A program made the position numbers and the translations under genes. Of a stretch of 64,000 nucleotides of DNA, positions 36,316 to 45,093 are shown in pieces. Source of the DNA: Bacteroidales bacterium (GTDB lineage: Bacteria; Bacteroidota; Bacteroidia; Bacteroidales; F082); NCBI GenBank assembly GCA_028277395.1, contig JANQGJ010000017.1, positions 1-64,000 of the forward strand. Direction: 5' to 3'. Under the pieces are notes generated by a model. It was given only the letters and a program-made list of their open reading frames with translations. It did not search any database and had not been told where the DNA came from. Each line of letters begins with the position of its first letter. Positions within the stretch are counted from its first letter, which is position 1.

Positions 36316-37005
36316 TTAATAAAACGCATCGCACTCATCCAGATCAATAAGTTCATTTTTTACTGCATAGATGACCAGTCCGGCAATATTCTTAACACCG
36401 GTTTTCAAGAACAGGTTACTTTTATGTCCTTCAACAGTTTTTATGGAAATGAACAGCTCTTCAGCAATTTTTTGTGCAGTTTTTTGCTGACAAATTAGTT
36501 TCATAACCTCAAGTTCCCTGTCGGTAAGCGATTCTGTTTTGGAAAATACAGGTTTTGGAGCTTTTGAAGAAATCTGTTGTCGCATGATATCAACCTGTTC
36601 TGTCATGAAATAATAACCCTTTTCATAAACAGAATGAATTGCCTCAGTTAATTTTTCAGGGGTTATTCCTTTCGGAAGAAAAGCATTAACTCCGCTCTTC
36701 ATCATGTAACCCATAAATGAGCTTTTGTAATATGATGATATTATTATTATCCCAATACCGGGATATCTTGATCTCAATGCAGCAGTAGTCTCAACACCAT
36801 CCATCCGTTTCATCTTAAGATCTAACAATATAACATCCGGGAGGATATCTGCATTCTCAATTTTATTTATTATTACTTCGCCATCATCAGCTGTCATTAT
36901 TACATCCAGCTTACCTGTTTTTTGCAAATAATCTCCAATCAAACTTAACATTAGGCTTTCATCATCAACTATTGCTATTTTTATTTTTCCACCTGTTGTT
37001 TTCAT
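36316..37005 (-). CDS. NarL/FixJ-family response regulator
   Basis: A 229-residue transcriptional regulator with an N-terminal receiver domain (acidic pocket DDES near residue 15, phospho-acceptor Asp in VILLDLKMKRMDG, about residue 60) and a C-terminal LuxR-type helix-turn-helix (LTDRELEVMKLICQQKTAQK, LFISIKTVEGHKSNLFLKTG). It starts 40 bp after the histidine kinase gene, which is its likely partner. Targets are unknown. Confidence 0.92.
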   Translation of the reverse strand: MKTTGGKIKIAIVDDESLMLSLIGDYLQKTGKLDVIMTADDGEVIINKIENADILPDVILLDLKMKRMDGVETTAALRSRYPGIGIIIISSYYKSSFMGYMMKSGVNAFLPKGITPEKLTEAIHSVYEKGYYFMTEQVDIMRQQISSKAPKPVFSKTESLTDRELEVMKLICQQKTAQKIAEELFISIKTVEGHKSNLFLKTGVKNIAGLVIYAVKNELIDLDECDAFY

Positions 37006-37044
37006 GTATTATTTGATTTTAAATGCAAACATGGTATTGATTAG

Positions 37045-37827
37045 CTAATTTTTGATTTCCTTTTTCCCCTCAATCTGTTTTTGCATGTGAAAAACAAAAG
37101 TACTTCCTTTTTGTAAATATGATCTGAATCTGTGTTTGCCCTTTAATACCTGTGTTCTGAACTCTATATTTTTCAAACCAAGACCTTTTTTTACTTTTAA
37201 TGCATCAAACCCTTTTCCATCATCACTAATAGAAAAGCTTAAACAAACGGGAGTTTCACGATAAATAATTCCAATCATACCGGCACTGGCGTGAACAATA
37301 ACATTATTAATCACTTCCTGTGCAATCCTGAACAATTGTAGTTTATCATCTGTTTCTATTGGATTACCTTTAATTATAGTTTTATGTATTTCTATTATGT
37401 ACTTTGAATTAAACGGATGAACAAACTCTTCAATTAACTCGGGTAAATTCGACTGCCTGAGCATTGGTGGACTCAGGTCATGTGATATACTTCGGGCAAG
37501 AGTAATGTTATTACTTATAAGTTCCCTGACTTTGTCAATATTATTCTCCATGCCATCTATGAACAATATGCGGTTCAATCCGGGTATAAGTGTATCGTGT
37601 AGATCAGCAGCTATCCTGTTTCGCTCATGTTCCTGAACCAGAGCACTGCTTCTCAGTAATGATTGTTGGTGAGCCGCCTCTGTTTCTGCCAGTTTGGATT
37701 GCTCTTCCAACAATTTCTTATAATATGATTTCGTAAGAAGTACAACACTAATTCCAAGCAATGCTACTACTGTTATCGCAACTGTTAACCAAATTGCAAA
37801 ATTTACCGGATCCTGCCACGTTTCCAT
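37045..37827 (-). CDS. HisKA_3-type sensor histidine kinase
   Basis: A 260-residue kinase. One N-terminal membrane helix (FAIWLTVAITVVALLGISVVL) is followed by a short coiled coil, the dimerisation box with phospho-accepting His in RNRIAADLHDTLIPGLNRI (about residue 77), and a HATPase domain (EVINNVIVHA, then SDDGKGFD, KKGLGLKN). It lacks its own sensor domain, so input probably comes from a partner. Its start overlaps the 3' end of the seven-helix gene by 25 bp, indicating coupling with it. The response regulator follows. Confidence 0.9.
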   Translation of the reverse strand: METWQDPVNFAIWLTVAITVVALLGISVVLLTKSYYKKLLEEQSKLAETEAAHQQSLLRSSALVQEHERNRIAADLHDTLIPGLNRILFIDGMENNIDKVRELISNNITLARSISHDLSPPMLRQSNLPELIEEFVHPFNSKYIIEIHKTIIKGNPIETDDKLQLFRIAQEVINNVIVHASAGMIGIIYRETPVCLSFSISDDGKGFDALKVKKGLGLKNIEFRTQVLKGKHRFRSYLQKGSTFVFHMQKQIEGKKEIKN

Positions 37828-38453
37828 AAAAAGTAAGTTATTCTAATGTAAAACAATACGTTAACTATAAGGTTTAAAATCCAAAAATAAGTTACAATTC
37901 CCAAAGCTTCATTTATCAGAAAATTAATGGATAAAAATATGATCAGATTTATTGAGAAATAACCTATGATATATGGGTTAATACTCATAAATTCAAGAGA
38001 CCTGATACCTTTGTTAAGTATTCCCTTCCAGCTATAGTAGATACAGATAATAATAATTGATAAATTTGCAATGATCTTTGCAATTGACTGAAAATTAGCC
38101 GCATCTGTTAAACGGGAAAAATAAAACAGGTCGAATAATATAAGAGCAGAAACTCCTGAAAGAATTATTATGATCTTTTGAGATTTCAATTTTAGTAAAA
38201 AGATCAGGTATATTATTGCTATTATTAAGAATTCACCTAATGCATAAACAGGAATTAAAAATAGGTTATTCTTAAATTTCAAAACCAGGGCTAAATACCG
38301 GATAATTATATCAATTGCCAATACAAAAACCAAATATAAAGTCAACAGTTTATCAGGAAGCGATAATTTAGAATAATATCTAACACCCATACCTATACCA
38401 ATTAATGCAGTTATGGGTGCCAGAAACGTAAAAATACGCATAAAATCACTCAT
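37803..38453 (-). CDS. seven-helix membrane protein of unknown function, sensor candidate
   Basis: A 216-residue protein with seven predicted membrane helices, starting FLAPITALIGIGMGVRYY and ending with GIVTYFWILNLIVNVLFYI before a basic tail (WKRGRIR). No family is recognised. It overlaps the kinase gene by 25 bp and follows the 38465 gene by 11 bp on the same strand. As the kinase has no sensor domain, this protein is a good candidate to supply the input; that is inferred from gene order. Confidence 0.65.
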   Translation of the reverse strand: MSDFMRIFTFLAPITALIGIGMGVRYYSKLSLPDKLLTLYLVFVLAIDIIIRYLALVLKFKNNLFLIPVYALGEFLIIAIIYLIFLLKLKSQKIIIILSGVSALILFDLFYFSRLTDAANFQSIAKIIANLSIIIICIYYSWKGILNKGIRSLEFMSINPYIIGYFSINLIIFLSINFLINEALGIVTYFWILNLIVNVLFYIRITYFLWKRGRIR

Positions 38454-38464
38454 TCCATACCGGT

Positions 38465-39172
38465 TTATTGAGTGGAATCGGTATGAAGTTGATACGTTTC
38501 TCCCTCATACGGAGGTACAGGATATGAATAATCCCCGATTGCATGTGGCCCTGCCTGTGCGCTAAACAGATTCCATATTAGCAAATCTGCTTTCCATATT
38601 CCTGTATTGGAATTTACAGGCCCTTCTATACCAATTGATAACATACAGTCATCATTGTTTGCATCAATCTGGGCGCTATTACTCCTGAATTCATCCAAAG
38701 GAATATGAAAAGCGAATCCCAGTTCAACTCCGGCTTCTGAAAGTGTATTCAAATAGTAATCCTGACATAAAGACCACCTTAACGACCTTTTACGGAATTC
38801 TTCCACAGTTAAAAGTGGCGTAGCTGCTGTATCAACTACAATGTCGTCAACAAAATTTATCCTGAAATTTTTGTTTTGTGAACATTTTACCGGAAAAATA
38901 TTTGAAAGTTGCACTTCTCCCTGTGGCGGATTATCAGCTACATCGTTAACCAGGAAAATATATGGGTCTCCTTCAAATATACCCAAATAAGCATGTATCG
39001 ATGATATTTGAGGGTTATTAACCCAACTGTTCAGCAATGTTCTGTTGATGCTGAAATAATTAAAATTGTTAAAAAAGGTTGTGGTTTCTGAGGGAAACTT
39101 TCTCAAATTATCCCAATCTTTAATTGCTTCGTGAATTTTAGCGAGCGTGTCAGGTGTCGATTGCTGTTTCAT
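38465..39172 (-). CDS. soluble protein of unknown function heading the two-component operon
   Basis: A 235-residue protein with no signal peptide or membrane helix. It has two similar halves: SIHAYLGIFEGDPYIFLVND (about 58-77) and a later VELGFAFHIPLDE...DDCMLSIGIEG block (about 150-185), ending ADLLIWNL...YPVPPYEGETYQL. I recall unassigned Bacteroidota proteins ending in a similar (Y/R)PVPPF/Y strand but know no function. It is the first gene of the 39172-to-36316 operon, so it may modulate or be sensed by the kinase system. Confidence 0.6.
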   Translation of the reverse strand: MKQQSTPDTLAKIHEAIKDWDNLRKFPSETTTFFNNFNYFSINRTLLNSWVNNPQISSIHAYLGIFEGDPYIFLVNDVADNPPQGEVQLSNIFPVKCSQNKNFRINFVDDIVVDTAATPLLTVEEFRKRSLRWSLCQDYYLNTLSEAGVELGFAFHIPLDEFRSNSAQIDANNDDCMLSIGIEGPVNSNTGIWKADLLIWNLFSAQAGPHAIGDYSYPVPPYEGETYQLHTDSTQ

Positions 39173-39485
39173 AATAAATGAGTTTTAGTGATGGTTAAAA
39201 AATTTATTTATAATGTGTTCCCTATTTATGCTACCCTCCAGTAACACAAATGTGCAATCATAACAAGTTAGTTATCATTGCTTTTCATAAGTACACAGCT
39301 AATATAGTCAATAATGTTATACTCAATAAATAAAATTGGACATCCTGTTCTGTTGAATTCACAACTAATAATATTATTGTAAATCCACTTTTTTAGTATC
39401 AGAACCTCGGATATTTTTTCAACTTATGATATAATGAGTCATTATTGATGGTATTCGTATGTTTGTAAAATCAAAAAACTATAAC
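39173..39485. other. divergent intergenic region (313 bp)
   Basis: AT-rich spacer between the sensory operon (-) and the methyltransferase gene (+). It contains the -7 element at 39458-39465 for the + gene. I see no clear -7 element for the - operon and no other structured element. Confidence 0.5.
39458..39465 (+). promoter_or_regulatory. -7 element of the methyltransferase gene (TATGTTTG)
   Basis: Exact TAnnTTTG match, 20 bp before ATG 39486. Its position rules out the upstream in-frame ATG at 39459. Confidence 0.5.
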
Positions 39486-40214
39486 ATGGACTTCTATTCT
39501 GCTATTTCCGATTACTACAATGAAATATTTCCCGTAAACCCGGTACAACTTTCATTCATTCTGAACTGTACACCGGAACATGAAAACAAAAAACTACTTG
39601 ATGTAGGGTGCGGAACAGGTGGACTGCCAATAAACCTGATTAATAAGTTTAAATCAATATCAGCAATTGATACTAATAAGCAGATGCTTGATATTGCGTG
39701 GCAAAATTCCGGAAAGATGAACATTGACTTCAAAGAAGCCGATATGCTCAATATTCAAAATATCTTTGAAAACCAATCATTTGATGTTGTTGTTTGTTTT
39801 GGTAATACGCTGGTTCACCTTAACAATATTGATGAAATTACATCTTTTTTCATGCAGGCTAAAGCATTGCTTAATCCTGGAGGTAAACTATTATTTCAGA
39901 TAATAAATTACGACAACGTGTTGGATAACAGCCTGTCAGGCTTGCCAACCATTGAAAATGAACATGTTAGATTTGTAAGAAATTATAATCATAAGAGTAA
40001 CGGGTATATTAACTTCAATACCATCTTAACCATAAAAGAAACAGGTAATGTACTTGAAAACAACGTTAATCTTTATCCCGTAAGAAAAATACAACTTGAA
40101 AAAGCTCTGAAGTATTCAGGTTATAATGTATGTAATAGTTACGGTTCTTTCAAAAAAGATCCTTATAACCATGTTGGATTACCGTTAATTTATGAATGTT
40201 ACCACAGAATTTGA
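39486..40214 (+). CDS. class I SAM-dependent methyltransferase
   Basis: A 242-residue Rossmann-fold methyltransferase. It opens MDFYSAISDYYNEIFPVNP, a common start in this group, then motif I LLDVGCGTGGLPINL (about 38-52), the acidic strand-2 end in SAIDTNKQML, and VVVCFGNTLVHL (motif IV region, about 96-107). ATG 39486 is chosen because the upstream ATG lies in the promoter. The substrate is unknown. It converges with tpx across a shared hairpin. Confidence 0.85.
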   Translation: MDFYSAISDYYNEIFPVNPVQLSFILNCTPEHENKKLLDVGCGTGGLPINLINKFKSISAIDTNKQMLDIAWQNSGKMNIDFKEADMLNIQNIFENQSFDVVVCFGNTLVHLNNIDEITSFFMQAKALLNPGGKLLFQIINYDNVLDNSLSGLPTIENEHVRFVRNYNHKSNGYINFNTILTIKETGNVLENNVNLYPVRKIQLEKALKYSGYNVCNSYGSFKKDPYNHVGLPLIYECYHRI

Positions 40215-40231
40215 AAAATACAGCAACAAAA

Positions 40232-40277
40232 AAGGGCATTATTTCTGTAAATTGAAATTACAACAAATAATACCCTT
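40232..40277. terminator. bidirectional hairpin terminator between converging genes
   Basis: AAGGG-C-ATTATTT (40232-40244) pairs with AAATAAT-A-CCCTT (40265-40277) with one mismatch. A-runs flank the left side and A/T-rich sequence the right, so it can terminate both the methyltransferase and tpx transcripts. Confidence 0.65.
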
Positions 40278-40302
40278 AAATTAAAAGCGTTTACTGATTG
40301 AT

Positions 40303-40800
40303 TTACAGCATTGACAATGCTTTTTCATAGTCAGGCTCATCAACTATTTCAGGAACCTGCTCTGTATAAATGACTTTTCCTTCAGTGTTGATTACAACAA
40401 CAGCTCTTGATTCAAGTCCTTCAAGAGGTCCATCAATAATCTCTACACCATAATCCTTACCAAACTGACCTGTTCTGTAATCACTAAGATTATGAACATC
40501 TTCCAGACCTTCTGCTCCACAAAAACGAGCCTGTGCAAATGGAAGGTCTTTTGAAATACACAATACTACTGTATTTTCTAATTTTGATGCTTCAGCATTA
40601 AATCTGCGAACAGAAGCAGCACAGGTACCTGTATCCAGACTTGGAAAAATATTCAGTACAATATTTTTACCTTTGTAGTCCGCTAAACTTCCCAATGATA
40701 AATCATTCTTTACTAATGTAAAATCAGGGGCTATTGTTCCTGTTTCCGGTAAGTTTCCTATAGTATTTACCGGATTTCCTTTCAATGTTATTTGTGCCAT
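40303..40800 (-). CDS. tpx: thiol peroxidase
   Basis: A 165-residue peroxiredoxin that reduces peroxides with thioredoxin. The peroxidatic cysteine lies in SLDTGTCAASVRRFN (about residue 60) and the resolving cysteine in ARFCGAEGLEDV (about 94), the Tpx spacing. The N-terminus MAQITLKGNPVNTIG is typical. It has its own -7 element at 40833-40840. Confidence 0.95.
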   Translation of the reverse strand: MAQITLKGNPVNTIGNLPETGTIAPDFTLVKNDLSLGSLADYKGKNIVLNIFPSLDTGTCAASVRRFNAEASKLENTVVLCISKDLPFAQARFCGAEGLEDVHNLSDYRTGQFGKDYGVEIIDGPLEGLESRAVVVINTEGKVIYTEQVPEIVDEPDYEKALSML

Positions 40801-40832
40801 TTTTTAATTAATTTTTTCTAATGTTAAGGCCG

Positions 40833-40840
40833 CAAAAATA
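40833..40840 (-). promoter_or_regulatory. -7 element of tpx (TATTTTTG)
   Basis: Exact TAnnTTTG read on -, 32 bp before the tpx ATG at 40800. Confidence 0.5.
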
Positions 40841-40948
40841 ATGTTATTTAGATTACTTCTTAATAATTTTAAATAATTATTTTGCTTCATCAATTGAGGT
40901 AACAAAACAGATTCGTTACTTTGTATAAAATAAAAAGTTTAGAATAAA

Positions 40949-42529
40949 ATGATTTACAATAAAGTACTTATCACAATAATTGCTGTTGTTATGTCGGTAA
41001 ATGCGTATTCATGTACAAATCTGCTTGTTACAAAAGGTGCATCTGCCGACAGTGCTACATACCTGGTTTATCTGAATGACGGAGAATGGCTGTACCAGTT
41101 AAACAGAACCCCGGCCAAAGATCATAATGTACTGGATTCGCTAACCTACACTAGTATTTCCGGTAAACAACAGAAAATACACCAGGTTGAACATACCAAT
41201 GCCATTGTTGGTTTTCAAATCAATGAATATCAGCTGGCTATTGGTGAGACCACGTTTTTGGGAAGAGAAAGTCTGTGGGATAAAGATATGTCGCTGAAAT
41301 ACTGGGAGTTAATGGAGCTAGCTTTGCTCAGGGCTAAAACAGCCCGTGAAGCAATTGAGGTTATTACATCACTTGCAGAACAGTACGGTTATGGCAGTGA
41401 AGGTGAATCTTTTTCAATCGCTGATCCCAATGAAGCATGGATACTTGAAATGATCGGTACCGGTGGTGAAGGTGGTGCAATCTGGGTTGCATGCAAAGTG
41501 CCTGACGGAATGATTGCAGCACATGCTAATCATTCGAGAATAGGCACTTTTCCACTAAACGATCCTGATAATTGTATATATTCGGATAATGTAATTTCAT
41601 TTGCTGTTAAAAATGGATATTACAATGAGGAATCCGGGATTCCGTTTGAGTTTAACAATGTATACGACCCTCCATCGCATCAACACATAAAATATTCCGA
41701 ATCCAGGGTGTGGAGTATTTACAACAGGGCAGCACCATCTTTAAATCTATCAGTTGATTTCAACAGGGGTGTTAACGAAAGTAAACGATATCCATTATTT
41801 ATTACTCCCGATAAAAAGCTTAATCTACAGGATGTGTTTTCGCTTGTTCGGGATCATTACGAAAATACTGAACTTGATATGACGACCGGTATTGAAGCCG
41901 GTCCTTTTGGAAATCCAAACAGGATTCGTCCTCTTGAATGGGAAATTGACTCCGTTAGTTATTCCTGGGAACGTCCAATCTCAACTTACCATACAGCGTT
42001 TTCCTATGTAGCCCAGTTACGTAGCTATTTACCTGATGAAATTGGAGGTATTGCCTGGTTTGGTGTTGATGATACGTATACTTCATGCTATTTTCCTGTT
42101 TATTGCTGCGTTACCGAAATTTCTGAACCATTTTCCACCGGCGATATAAACAGTTATTCACGAGAATCGGCCTGGTGGGCATTTAACTTTGCTGCAAACT
42201 ATGCAAATACCCGATATTCATACATCGTAAAGGATATTGTAGCGGTACAAATAGAAATGGAGAATCTATTTGTCTCACAACAAGATTCCATTGAGAAGGT
42301 GGCATTGAAAAAGAAGAAAGAAGAAAGAGTCAGGTTTTTAACTGATTATTCTGCTAATATGGGTAATCTGCTTCATGAAAGTTGGGTTAAGCTGGGCGAC
42401 AAGCTGGTGACAAAATACAACGATGGATACATAAAGGATGAAAACAATGCTATCCAAACAGTAGGGTATCCTGAGAAATGGTTAAGGCAGGTAATTAAAA
42501 ACAGTGGTGATAATCATAAGGTTAAATAA
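40949..42529 (+). CDS. C69-family peptidase (PepD-like dipeptidase), exported
   Basis: A 526-residue N-terminal-nucleophile peptidase. The signal-like segment VLITIIAVVMSVNAYS is followed by Cys22 in SCTNLLVTKGAS, the nucleophile that becomes N-terminal after processing in this family. Further family segments are AIGETTFLGRESL (about 91-103), EGESFSIADPNEAWILEMIG, AHANHSRIG and the ending KLGDKLVTKYNDGYI. Such enzymes cleave dipeptides, here probably in the periplasm. The gene is monocistronic. Confidence 0.88.
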   Translation: MIYNKVLITIIAVVMSVNAYSCTNLLVTKGASADSATYLVYLNDGEWLYQLNRTPAKDHNVLDSLTYTSISGKQQKIHQVEHTNAIVGFQINEYQLAIGETTFLGRESLWDKDMSLKYWELMELALLRAKTAREAIEVITSLAEQYGYGSEGESFSIADPNEAWILEMIGTGGEGGAIWVACKVPDGMIAAHANHSRIGTFPLNDPDNCIYSDNVISFAVKNGYYNEESGIPFEFNNVYDPPSHQHIKYSESRVWSIYNRAAPSLNLSVDFNRGVNESKRYPLFITPDKKLNLQDVFSLVRDHYENTELDMTTGIEAGPFGNPNRIRPLEWEIDSVSYSWERPISTYHTAFSYVAQLRSYLPDEIGGIAWFGVDDTYTSCYFPVYCCVTEISEPFSTGDINSYSRESAWWAFNFAANYANTRYSYIVKDIVAVQIEMENLFVSQQDSIEKVALKKKKEERVRFLTDYSANMGNLLHESWVKLGDKLVTKYNDGYIKDENNAIQTVGYPEKWLRQVIKNSGDNHKVK

Positions 42530-42620
42530 TTTAATCTATCTTTACTTCACAAGATACCGGAGATTTCCTGTTAATCTTTTACATTGATTATTGAAATAAT
42601 TTTACATAAAATATAATGTT

Positions 42621-43154
42621 ATGAATACAAACCCTTTCTCTGCAAACTGGTGGATACTGGCATTTAACGGGTTAATTGCTCTATTATTTGGATTGATGGC
42701 AATTTTCTCTCCCATCGAAACTTTAAAGGTTATCATTATGTACTTTGGTATAATAATGTTAATTGTAGGGGTAGCTATGCTGTTTGGAGTATATTCAAGT
42801 ATGAAAAACAGGCTAAATTATGGTACTGACCTGCTAAGTGCTATTGTTACAATTGCTCTTGGTGTTGTTTTGGCATTTTTCACAGCCAAAACACTTGAAA
42901 TATTTGTAATTGTTATCGGTGTCTGGGCTATATTGCTTGGTATAGGTCAACTCATAATCATGACAAAAATGGAGTCGAAAAATGATAGCAGATTCTTACT
43001 GTTTACCGGATTATTTACTATCATATTTGGTGGTCTGTTGTTTTTTAACCCTTTTACCATGGCATCAATTTTTGCTACAATTGTTGGTATAATGGCAACA
43101 TTAATTGGTTTAGTACTGATATCATTTGCGTTTAAGCTAAAAAACCTTAAGTAA
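42621..43154 (+). CDS. HdeD/DUF308 family membrane protein
   Basis: A 177-residue protein with six membrane helices in three similar pairs, for example WWILAFNGLIALLFGLMAIF and the later FLLFTGLFTIIFGGLLFF, the internal repeat typical of DUF308/HdeD. HdeD is linked to acid resistance at high cell density in E. coli; the role here is unknown. It ends 19 bp from the convergent recJ stop. Confidence 0.82.
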   Translation: MNTNPFSANWWILAFNGLIALLFGLMAIFSPIETLKVIIMYFGIIMLIVGVAMLFGVYSSMKNRLNYGTDLLSAIVTIALGVVLAFFTAKTLEIFVIVIGVWAILLGIGQLIIMTKMESKNDSRFLLFTGLFTIIFGGLLFFNPFTMASIFATIVGIMATLIGLVLISFAFKLKNLK

Positions 43155-43173
43155 CATTTCAGGATTAGGCTAA

Positions 43174-44925
43174 CTACTCAAATTTTATATCGAGTATTCT
43201 GAGCTGAAGAGTGGTATTTCCAAGCCATGTGTTTTCATCAATGTGATAACATATTTTAAATGGCTTGCCTTTTTTAATTTCGTCAAGATAATGTCCCTGA
43301 TTAAAAGCAATTGCAGGAACAGGGTTGCCGGTACGATCGGGATGAACCACAGAAAATTTGAGATGTTTATTTTCTTTTCTTCCTACAAGCTTTGCATAAC
43401 CTGTATCAATAACATTTGAGGTGCTAAATATAGGCGACATGTTACCCGGCCCAAAGGGGGCAAATTGCTTAAGAATTTTATAAAATTTGAAATTAATATC
43501 ACTTATAAACAACTCTGCATCAATTTCTATCTCCGGAATAAGCATATCATCAGTGATATGTTTTTCAGTATATTCGTTAAACTCTTCAATGAATTTATCA
43601 AGGTTTTCCGGTTTCAGGGCAAGTCCTGCAGCATAAGTATGTCCGCCAAAATTCTCCAACAGGTGATTAGTAGAATCTATGGCATCATAAATATCAAATT
43701 TTTTAACAGATCTTGCAGAGCCGGTAATCAATCCATCTGCCAGTGTAAGTACAATTGTAGGTCGATAATATTTATCAATTAATCGCGATGCCACAATTCC
43801 AACCACGCCTTTGTGCCATTCTTTATTGTAAACAATAGTTGCCTTTTTATTTCCGATATAGATATCATCGTCAAGTATCTTCAGAGCATCTTTGGTAATA
43901 TTGGTATCAAGTTCCCGGCGGGTTGTATTTAAATCATCAATCTGTTTTCCTAGTTTTGCAGCATATTCTTTATTGCTGCTAATTAAAAGCCTTACCGAAT
44001 CAATAGCACTATCAATCCTTCCGGCGGCATTAATTCGCGGTCCCAGCAGAAAAACCAGATCGCTTACAGTTATTTTACGTTTAAAATAATGCTCTCCTCC
44101 AAGTGAAACTTTTTTATCAACTCCGGCCGATTTTAGCAAATATTTTATCCCAATACGAGGGTGCTTATTAAGATTCTGTAATCCATAATAAGAAAGAATC
44201 CTGTTTTCACCAACAATTGAAACAACATCAGCAGCGATACTTACAGCAACCAGATCAAGATATGTATAGATCTTGTCAACAGGCATATTTGATCTCATTG
44301 AAATTGCCTGAATCAGTTTGAAACCAACTCCGGCACCACTAAGGTCTTTAAATGGATAATTACAATCATCCTGTTTTGGATCCAGTACAGCAACTGCATC
44401 AGGAATTGAATCACCGGGACGGTGGTGATCACAAATTATTATATCAAGGCCTTTGCTATTAGCATAGCTGACTTTCTCCACTGCTTTTATTCCACAGTCC
44501 AGAGAAATTAAGAGCTTGTAGCCATTTTCAACAGCATGATCTATTCCTTTATAGGAAATTCCATAACCTTCTTTATACCTGTCAGGAATATAAAAGTCAA
44601 CCTTTTTATGTGTATTTTTGAGAAAAGAATATACAATGCTTACGGCAGTGGTGCCATCAACATCATAATCGCCATAAACCATTATTTTCTCTCCAAGGTT
44701 CTTCGCTTTTTCAATTCTTTCAACAGCTTTATCCATATCCTTCATAAGGAACGGATCAATTAAGTCGGTGAGTTGAGGACGGAAAAATGATCGAGCTTCT
44801 TCAAATGTAGTAATTCCTCGTTGTACAAGCAACCCCGTTAATACTTCATTTATGTTAAGCTCTTTTGATAGTTGCTCAACAACCTCTTTATCAGGCTTTT
44901 TTTTAAGCACCCATCGCTTCTCCAT
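43174..44925 (-). CDS. recJ: single-stranded-DNA-specific exonuclease RecJ
   Basis: A 5'-3' ssDNA exonuclease used in recombination and mismatch repair. It has 583 residues. DHH-family motifs are VYGDYDVDGTTAVS (about 82-95), SLDCGIKA, ICDHHRPGD (about 163-171) and LGPRINAAGRID in the DHHA1 part. The C-terminal OB domain ends TTLQLRILDIKFE. ATG 44925 begins MEKRWVLKKKPD, matching the usual start. Probably monocistronic. Confidence 0.95.
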   Translation of the reverse strand: MEKRWVLKKKPDKEVVEQLSKELNINEVLTGLLVQRGITTFEEARSFFRPQLTDLIDPFLMKDMDKAVERIEKAKNLGEKIMVYGDYDVDGTTAVSIVYSFLKNTHKKVDFYIPDRYKEGYGISYKGIDHAVENGYKLLISLDCGIKAVEKVSYANSKGLDIIICDHHRPGDSIPDAVAVLDPKQDDCNYPFKDLSGAGVGFKLIQAISMRSNMPVDKIYTYLDLVAVSIAADVVSIVGENRILSYYGLQNLNKHPRIGIKYLLKSAGVDKKVSLGGEHYFKRKITVSDLVFLLGPRINAAGRIDSAIDSVRLLISSNKEYAAKLGKQIDDLNTTRRELDTNITKDALKILDDDIYIGNKKATIVYNKEWHKGVVGIVASRLIDKYYRPTIVLTLADGLITGSARSVKKFDIYDAIDSTNHLLENFGGHTYAAGLALKPENLDKFIEEFNEYTEKHITDDMLIPEIEIDAELFISDINFKFYKILKQFAPFGPGNMSPIFSTSNVIDTGYAKLVGRKENKHLKFSVVHPDRTGNPVPAIAFNQGHYLDEIKKGKPFKICYHIDENTWLGNTTLQLRILDIKFE

Positions 44926-45093
44926 ATTGATATTCTTTAGCTGGTAAAGATAGCTAAATATCGATTATTATTACTTTACAGTTAAATCAATTGTAACAAC
45001 AATCACAAAACAACTGCTAACCAAATATGTATCAGTAATTTGTAATTGAGGTAACATTTGTGTTGTTATTATTAAGAGTGTTAGGTTTCCAGG

